A stretch of DNA of 60,000 nt from Adiantum capillus-veneris (Eukaryota; Streptophyta; Polypodiopsida; Polypodiales; Pteridaceae), in assembly GCA_014529385.2 (NCBI GenBank), contig CM043944.1, forward strand, positions 51,411,768-51,471,767, written 5' to 3'. This document shows, one piece after another, positions 52,655 through 60,000 of the stretch. Position 1 is the stretch's first letter. Each line of letters begins with the position of its first letter. The position numbers were made by a program, and so were the translations under genes. The notes below the pieces were generated by a model. The model was not told the DNA's origin. It saw only the letters and a list, made by a program, of their open reading frames with translations, and did not search any database.

Positions 52655-53231
52655 TCCCACATCTATCTCCACACTTTCTTCGTCTTTTTTTGGCCATTTA
52701 GTGGATGCTACAATGTTGAGAGCTCCAACGTGATCATCCAAGCTTTTTAGCTTTTCCAAGTTTTCACATCTCGACCTCCTGACTGCTGCTATAGTGCTCA
52801 TGGCAACGATCGTGCAAGGCGGGTCTTCCATTCAATGTTTGGGAAAAATGTGTCTCAGCTTAATATCATGTTGTTTTCAATTTCACGGGGAAAAGGAGAT
52901 ATTCTGCCCCAAAATAGTTAAAAATAGTCTAAAAATTTACAAAATAAACCTAATTTTCTAAATTTCCTCTTGGAAAATTAAAGGAAAGCATTTTTGTATG
53001 TTTGAAAAAAAGATTTTTCCAGAACACTAATGTGATTGCATTGGAGGATGATCATTGCTAGTCGAGGGTATTGGCCTTGGTCTTGGAGTTAGCAATCCTT
53101 TGCTCATTTGGATCCTCCTTGGTGTTGCATACCTAATGTGGACCCTTTGCCTCCCCTTAGAAATGATGACTCCGGTCTCTTATTGTAGGGCTACCTCCAT
53201 GCATGTGCCTCCATTGTAGGACTGCCGATGA

Positions 53232-53232
<1 letters not shown>
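52650..53232. other. stretch without a recognisable gene
   Basis: Anonymous sequence between microsatellites. Confidence 0.4.

Positions 53233-53290
<58 letters not shown>
53233..53290 (+). repeat. (GA)n microsatellite
   Basis: About 58 bases of GA followed by AAG repeats. Confidence 0.95.
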
Positions 53291-53294
<4 letters not shown>

Positions 53295-53411
53295 AGAAGA
53301 AGATCACAAGAGACCTAAAAATACTAGCCTAGGAACGTTGATTCTTGAACTCAAGGGCTTGCATGCTCACATACTTATGCAAGGAGAGGGGGACACAGTG
53401 ACCTCAAAGGT

Positions 53412-53412
<1 letters not shown>

Positions 53413-53457
<45 letters not shown>
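53413..53457 (+). repeat. (GA)n microsatellite
   Basis: About 45 bases of GA. Confidence 0.95.
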
Positions 53458-53459
<2 letters not shown>

Positions 53460-54695
53460 ATCCTTAAAGATCAAATTGACCTATGGACTGAGTACAACAT
53501 GTAACATGCTTGAAGACTATGGATATAAGGGAGGCCACTGACAAGTTGAATCCATGAGGTGGCTAGGAGAGAAAGGTATGTAGGCCATCGTATGGGCCAA
53601 AATGTGAGTAAAGCAAGTTTGATGTGATCACAAGCTGAGCAGTCATGTACGGTATGATTATTGCACTCTCAAATTGTTAAAGGATATAGTTCGCGTACAA
53701 AAAGAGACTCTCCTCCATGTAGTGCCTCAATGCTCTCTCTCACATTTAAGGGTGTGGGAGCTAAGCCAAATGGCTCCTATGGTATAAAATATGGGTAAGG
53801 GCAAGCATGTGAATGGTTGAATACAGTCTGCTCTCTCAAAGAAGAACATGCATGTGTGTATGTTTGTGTGTGTGTATTTTGCAGCACACCCTTTCTTTTA
53901 GTATGATGCCCAAAACTCTTGCAAAGAGAAACGATTGAGTGAACTTTTCTACTTTCATTGCTCTCACATTTTAAGGTGCCAATGGTTCCCAAATGTACAC
54001 AATAAGACAATATGCACCTTATATTACTATCATGCTTATGGTCAATTGCAAGAGACCTAAACATCCATGCGATGAGTCTTGGTAGATGCAAGTGTACATG
54101 CTAGCTAGATTGAGTGCAATCCAACCTGTAAATTTTGAAATTTATCCACATATAGAGACAAAGTTGGAATACTGCCTTTGAGAAGCAAACGACACACTAC
54201 TCCTTAAATCAATTGTGTATACCAATGGCAAGTTTCTTTTACTACTATGTGGTGTAACGATGGCATGTTGGGTCATGGCTGGTACATGCATCCTAAGTGC
54301 CAACAAATAGCAATTGATGACTTAGTTGACTGTGATGTCCCAAATGCAAGACCAAAACTACACGAGAGAAGCATGGAAGAGTTGCTATCATGACCAATGC
54401 CTTGATTGGTAAGGATGGTGAGAGGGGATGCTAATGCATCTAAAGAATTTGTCGTTCAATGCAAACACTATATCCAAAGAAGGATACCAGCTCTCTATTA
54501 GTCTATTTAGAGGGCCACTACCACTCACCAGGGTCCCATATCAATTGTGTGAGGGGGACGTCTCTAGCCTAATCACAAATTTGTTGCCTCCTTAGAGAAA
54601 AACATAGGATGTTAAGACAAGACGGCATGCAAAGGGAGCCCATTACTTAATTCGTTCCCAAGAGACCTCAAATCGACCTGATAATTCTTGAACTC

Positions 54696-54696
<1 letters not shown>
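53458..54696. other. stretch without a recognisable gene
   Basis: 1.2 kb of anonymous sequence. A minus-strand ORF at 54091-53777 has no recognisable domain. Confidence 0.4.

Positions 54697-54773
<77 letters not shown>
54697..54773 (+). repeat. (CA)n microsatellite
   Basis: About 77 bases of CA, followed by a G-rich stretch. Confidence 0.95.
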
Positions 54774-54777
<4 letters not shown>

Positions 54778-55072
54778 AAAGGGGGGCGGGGGGGTAGGAG
54801 GGAGGGACAAACTTGCCATGATTAGGAGGAGTATGTTGGAGCTTGGCATGACCAACTAGAAGCAGATTTGTCCTTGGTCAATCCATAAGAATGTAGAGAG
54901 TAACTACACTTCATTAGTTGTTCGATTTTACACTCGAAAAGGCTATTAATAGTCATTTAGGAATCCAACGCAATATTTTCTTACATTTCTTGGAGCGAGT
55001 GGGGCGTATTTTACAAGGCTTCTGTTTTTTGGCGTCAGAAATGGTCACTAAAGAAGCTTTAGGAATCCATTT

Positions 55073-55620
55073 TTATTTTTTTTCTGTTATATTACGATGA
55101 GTCTTGTGTGTCTCATGCTTTGTTTCACCTACAGAAGTTGAATCTCTAGAGGGTTGGGCTATAGGTATAGATGGTTCAACCCCTTGGACATGCAATGTTT
55201 TGGGTTGTATTTCCTCAGGAGGTGATATCTCAGGGACTATCACTTGAGTGGTAGAGCTAAGAGTTGGTTTTTGTGTTGTGATGCTCCTAGTCTCCCAATC
55301 AATAGTGCATTTGGTCGTTAACATCTACTTGCATCCTAGGTTTATATTGCCTTCCATAGTTCCAGCAGGCATAACCAAAAAGTCTTGAGCTATGACCCCG
55401 TTGTCATATAACTGGCAGAAGTGTGGCAGGTTCCAAAAACATTAGTTTTTTTCTTGTTTATACCCTTGACTTAATTGGTACTCTCAGATAGAGATGGATT
55501 TCCTAACTAACACCACACTTCACATGGTAGCAGATTATATTTAGCACCTATGTCCAATAATGCGTTATATGCCACTTTCCCATAGGCGCTATTTAACTCA
55601 ATAGGTTATCGTAGAGCTGT
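55073..55620 (-). pseudogene. second protease-like domain in the third copy, decayed
   Basis: Downstream of integrase, ALLDIGAKYNLL is readable near 55560, where the family B element has the DTG (Thr to Ile, a C-to-T change). 55324-55073 matches the later part (LTTKCTIDWETRSITT). This shows the extra domain belongs to the family and not to one copy. Confidence 0.65.
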
Positions 55621-55775
55621 GTCAGAGTCCAACCAATCATCTTCTGTTTCAATTTGAAATGCATATGTAACTCTAAGGTTGGCCTCTTGTTGGTGTCTAA
55701 TACGTTGTTGTTGCTCCTTAGCCTCAGTGAGCTTGTATCTTTTTCAATTTTTCTTGTACCTTGGCTGCCTTTTTT

Positions 55776-57081
55776 TTAATGGATGGCACGTAGCTCCTTT
55801 TGGCTTAAAGGATCATAGTATCTTTTAAATTTACTCCCATTGAGGAACCCAATGGTTTCAACTCCATCAAGAATTTCCACACAAATGGTACCTTGTGGGG
55901 TGATTTCGCATACTCTATATGGTTCTTTTCCCACATATTTCAACTTTTTCTTCTCGTTAGGCACTCCATACATAAGGACTTTGTCCCCAACCTTGATATC
56001 CTTGTTCTTTAAATGATGGTCAAACCATTTTTTTCTCCACAAGTGCATTTTTTACAGTCAATTGTCTTTCTTCATCTAACCTCTCAAGGATATAAAAACG
56101 CTCAACTAAAGGGTTACCATCCCAACCTTCTTGTGAAGCTACCCATAGACTAGGAATTACAAACTCCCATGGCATAACTGCTTCTTGGTCATATACCATC
56201 TTTAATCGTGTACAATTAATATCCACTTTATAAGTAATACGATAAGCCCATAGAGCTGATGTCAGCTTCAAATCCCAAATTGTGTGATGAGCTTCCACTG
56301 TTTTGGTCAAGATAGAAATTAAAGTTTTGTTAGTGCTCTCAGCTTGGCCATTTGCTTGTGGATAATAAGGTGTAAACTTATGGTGGGCTACCATGAAGTT
56401 TGTCGTGAGTTCCTTTATCACTCTAATTAGAAAATGCGTACCATTGTCATTCACAAACTCAAGGGGACAACCAAATTGTATAATAATGTTCTCAAAGAGA
56501 AACTTAGCAGTTGACCTTGCATCAGCCTTGTGTGTCTCCTTGGCTTCGTCCACTTTGTCACATAGTCAGTGGCAACAATAATATTACGAGATTGAGTGTT
56601 ACAAGCTGATGGACTAATTGGGCCTACAAAGTCTAAATCCCATGTTTTAAATTGATTGAGTCACTTTAATAGGATGTAAGGGCATCTTATCCTTTTGTTG
56701 TGTGATCTTGTAATGTTGGCATTCATCACACCCTTTTGCAAAAAGTGATGCATCCTTGAATAAGGTAGGCCACCAATAGCCTGATTGCAACACCTTTCTA
56801 GCAATTAGTTCCCCTGAAAAATGTCCTCTGACTATACCCATGTGGGCTTCTTGCAATATGTATAAAGACCCATCCTCACGAGTACAATGTCTAAGAATCT
56901 TGTCCTTCCCTAGCTTGTAGAGAGTTCCTACAGTTAGAGAATAAGGTTTACATTCCTTTAATAGTTTTTTATCTATATCTTTACAAATATCTTTGGGTGG
57001 AAAACCATTAACTAAAAAGTTCACAATCTTCTCACTCCATTCAGGAATGGTCTCGACTAGGAATAGGGAAGTATCAGCCAA
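55776..57081 (-). pseudogene. pol: integrase in the third copy, broken
   Basis: 57081-56647 holds the zinc region (HMGIVRGHF...GCDECQ). 56553-56020 holds the core with FVNDNGTHF and PQANGQAESTNKTL (second Asp and Glu kept). 56048-55776 holds the C-terminal module with EPYRVCEITPQGTI. The segment with the first Asp (56560-56650) is broken. Confidence 0.88.
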
Positions 57082-57109
57082 TTCACCATCAATTTCAGTA
57101 GGGGCTTCA

Positions 57110-57500
57110 TCATTGGTATGCGAGACAAATGATCCTCCATGACATGTCTTTTATCGGGTCTCACCACAATGGTAAAATCAATCTCAAGAAGAATTAATAA
57201 CCATCATGTAATTCTTCTTGTGGAACAAGGTTTATTTACTAGATACAACAACGCTTGATGATCCACATAGAAAACAAACTATTTGGCAAGAAGGTAGTAG
57301 TGAATTTCCTTTTCTGCGTAAATCATAGCTAAACCTTCCCACTCTGTAGTGATGTAGTAGCATCATTTAATTGATGACTTGCAAAGCTAATGGGGTATCC
57401 CAATTTATGTTCTCCTGGTTGAGCTAGAACACATCCAATAGCAAAGTTTGATGCATCAATATGCACAAGGAAAATTACATTCCAATCGGACACTTGTAGG
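57110..57500 (-). pseudogene. pol: RNase H in the third copy
   Basis: Broken frames still match gypsy RNase H. They run from the VHIDAS...FAIG strand near 57480 through the Thr/Glu helix region to the end near 57130 (DHLSRIP-like). This is the segment absent from the 38-51 kb element. Confidence 0.7.
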
Positions 57501-57519
57501 ATGGGAGCACTTGTTAGGG

Positions 57520-58235
57520 CCTTTTTTAAAAACTCATAAGCATGGTCACACTCCGCAGTCTAGTGGAACCCAATCAGAATCTTGTACAATGCGCAAGCTA
57601 TCTCAACAAAGTTTAAAATAAACCACCAACATAAGCAAGATGGCCCATGAACCTTTGAACTCCTTTATAGTTTGTAGGTGGTGGAAAATTGGAAATGGCT
57701 TTAATTTTGCTCTCATCTGTGGAAATTCCATTTTTGGACACTATATTCCCTAAAATGACTTCATGTTAACCCAAAATTGCCATTTGAAAGGGTTTAATGA
57801 GATGAGAGCTATACAATCTACACTTTTTAAACACTTTTTGTAAAGATGATAGATGTTCTTTCCAAGAAGAATAAACACAAAGGTCATCTAAGAAATCTTA
57901 ACAAAACTCCCTCAAATACTACCTAAAAGCAGTTTTTATCAATCTTTGGAAGGTAGCAGGGGCATTGATTAAGCCAAAAGCCATAACACAAAATGTGAAC
58001 ACTCCAATTCGGTTATAAAAGTAATTTTATCTTGGTCCTCTAGTGAAATTGTGATTTGATTGTAGCCAGAGTACCCATCTAAAAAGCTATAAGCTTCCTT
58101 CCATGCAACTCTTTCAAGCACATGTTTCGAATATGGTGAGGAAAGCTTTTCCATGCATGGGAACCCCCCCATATGTTTTTGCCCTTTTATCAAAATATTT
58201 CCCATTATATAAGTTACTTTTGATTTTTTCTTCAT
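57520..58235 (-). pseudogene. pol: reverse transcriptase fragment in the third copy
   Basis: 58130-57969 holds SKHVLERVAWKEAYSFLDGYSGYNQITI. Lower coordinates hold decayed matches to the palm, connection and thumb. Upstream of 58137 the sequence is unrelated. Confidence 0.85.
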
Positions 58236-59200
58236 TTTTCACAGACATTTTAGCCTTTATTAAATAAATAATACTTATGCTAATCAATCATGATGTAGCA
58301 TAATAAGTAAGCTTTCTTTGTTGATCTCTCTTTTGACCTTAAAAATATTATATATATATATTCTAGTATTTTCTAATATTTTTTTTTCATGTATGTATAT
58401 TATTCCACTCTACCAAATATTTTATTCACTAGTTTTCATTTTCAAACCTCAACCCCACTTTCAAATTTCAATAATACCTCCATCTAGATGATTGCCAATC
58501 TTTTCAACACTCTAGGTCATGTTTTCATACACATGAAGGAGCTTACACTTGAAGGCAAGAGAGAAGTCCACTCAAAGGGGACCACCAAAAGACTTTTGCA
58601 GCCACAAATAATACATTATTTGGCTGAATTTTTTAAGTAAAGAAGAACCCCGAACCTGAAGGAGCGTTCAACATGAAAGATGTAGCTTGTGATCTCAACT
58701 TTTAGCTCAATTTTTTTCAGAATTTTTGGAGTTATGAACACGGAGATATGATTTTTGTAGTGGACCCCAGTTTTCTCGTGTAATGGTGACACAGGCCATC
58801 CCCACTTTTCTTCCTTCTAGAATGGCTATGGTTCTACAAGTCTTCAAGCATGATTACAAGAGACAAGGCTCTTTTAATGAGGTCTTGGCTAGTCTAGAGT
58901 AATTCTATCACCATTTTTGGAGGATCCATCCTCATCAACAAATATCCACCTTCGACAACCTCTCTTATAATTTTCTTACCTCTCTCTTCTCTCCCTAATA
59001 AGCTTATGTCTATCCAAAGCTAGACTATTGTAAATGATTTCCTATCCTCTACATCCTACCCACATTCTCTCTTTTTCTCTCTCTATTGACTCTGGTATTT
59101 TAAATAATGAGGAGACAAGATGGGAGCCACAGTCACATGCACCCCATTTTCCTAGTCACCAAAGTGGGACACTCACCTCAAATAGAAATATTGCTAAATC
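58236..59200. other. stretch without a recognisable gene
   Basis: AT-rich, about 960 bases, no convincing ORF. Confidence 0.4.
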
Positions 59201-59212
59201 CTTCCCTCCTTC

Positions 59213-59220
59213 CCTATATA
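59213..59220 (+). promoter_or_regulatory. TATA-like promoter element
   Basis: CCCTATATAAGG, followed within 45 bases by a purine stretch and a short CA run. This resembles the promoter part of an LTR or plant gene. No gene follows in the window. Confidence 0.35.
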
Positions 59221-59652
59221 AGGAGGCCATGAGAGCTCACTTGGGGGAGAGAACACACACACACACACACCTATCCATACACACTCTTGTGCTACATGCT
59301 TGTAGCATGAACCCTAATCACATAATCACAACACCATCATCATCACCATCACCATGCACAAAAGATGAGCACCACACCTCCACACCACTCGTAATTAAGG
59401 GTTGAAGGCACAATTTCAAGAAGAAGAAGGGTGGACACACTCATGATATTCCTCGCCATTAACTCCCATCTCTCCATTATGCCTCCTACGATCTTGTTCC
59501 CTTCTCATTTTCCTGCCATACGCTACCTATTGTATTCATCTTTTGCAAGCAATCAACACACTCCATCTTGGTGCCATACTTTGTGTCGCTTTGGATACAT
59601 CTCATTGTGAGTATGGTATATGCTTGTTCCTTGCCATTTTTTTCCTGCTTAT

Positions 59653-59753
59653 GTTAAGGTGTGCGGATTCGCCACCACACACACACACACTCTCTCCCTC
59701 TCATATTCCTATCATCTTGCTACCTCCATCTTAAGGTGTGCGGATTCGCCACC
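59653..59753. repeat. 23-bp direct repeat
   Basis: TTAAGGTGTGCGGATTCGCC plus ACC occurs at about 59655-59677 and again at 59731-59753, exact over 23 bases. The copies are 76 bases apart with CA and CT runs between them. Confidence 0.75.
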
Positions 59754-60000
59754 TTTTGTATGAGAAGTGAGCATACTTGCATGTATCCCTGACCTCGTTA
59801 TCTTCCTTACTACATGCACGCGTAGCGAGCCCATTCTCACTCACTCACCACTCCTCTCACCTTATTCTCCGACCACCCCATTCCACATTTGGGCGTGGAT
59901 CTTGAAATTGTTTTCCATGCATGCTTCATTGTGTATATGTATGCATCCTAGCCGCATATCTTGCTAGGTGGTGCCCCTATTGTGTATTCCCCATGATGAG

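Larger units (their letters stand above)
55073..58137 (-). mobile_element. third family B copy, truncated at both ends
   Basis: Carries part of reverse transcriptase, RNase H, integrase and the second protease-like region in the same order as the 38-51 kb element. Gag, the first protease, the W-x-P-K tail, the 3' region and both LTRs are missing. Stops and shifts are frequent, so it is older. At about 58137 homology to reverse transcriptase ends abruptly. Confidence 0.87.

Noticed and set aside
54918-55100. Small hydrophobic ORF at the edge of the third copy
   Set aside because: 60 codons, no known domain, partly made of a T-rich tract.
58150-58175. Purine tract and LTR edge at the truncated end of the third copy
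   Set aside because: A C7 run is present (G7 on the minus strand), but no TG-start LTR follows it.

Overview
This window looks like intergenic DNA from a land plant, probably a seed plant with a large repeat-rich genome. Ty1/copia, Ty3/gypsy and L1-type LINE elements are nested or abutted along almost all of it. The primer binding sites are of the plant Asp-tRNA and initiator-Met-tRNA types, and GA/CT and GT/CA microsatellites are very common. I found no convincing host gene, rRNA, functional tRNA or CRISPR array. The genes present are transposon genes, nearly all broken by stops, frameshifts or deletions.

Layout, left to right. 1-942 is the 3' internal end of a gypsy-like element (family A). 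943-1967 is its LTR, which also has a primer binding site on its right. 1968-6215 is a leader with four near-identical palindromes followed by a broken gag. From about 6.2 kb the sequence changes to the 3' part of a second gypsy family (B), ending in a B-type LTR at 8569-9160, so this plus-strand element appears to be an A/B chimera without pol. 9349-15037 is a whole but decayed copia element on the minus strand, with a perfect CTAAG target duplication. About 15976-20468 is a degenerate minus-strand LINE. 20.6-21.5 kb holds a SINE candidate and an inverted-repeat MITE candidate. 22.3-23.3 kb holds an unrecognised coding remnant. 23852-29492 is a non-autonomous LTR element with similar LTRs, an initiator-Met primer site, a GAGAG target duplication and no gag-pol; its core carries arrays of short stem-loops. 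30203 to about 35860 is a better preserved minus-strand LINE. 38421-51589 is a 13.2-kb minus-strand family B element with a perfect GCATC duplication. 51.6-54.8 kb is microsatellite-rich. 55073-58137 is a third, truncated family B copy. The last 1.8 kb contains a promoter-like segment.

The most interesting system is family B. It carries the usual gag, protease, reverse transcriptase and integrase, plus a second retropepsin-like domain (Asp-Thr-Gly) downstream of the integrase, fused to a tail with four W-x-P-K motifs. This is followed by an internal polypurine-like tract, a TATA box and a separate 143-aa acidic ORF before the real 3' LTR. The integrase-protease order recurs in the third copy, and the tail and internal TATA segment recur in the plus-strand copy, so the layout is a family trait. 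The 38-51 kb copy lacks RNase H, apparently through a microhomology deletion, so it cannot be autonomous as it stands.
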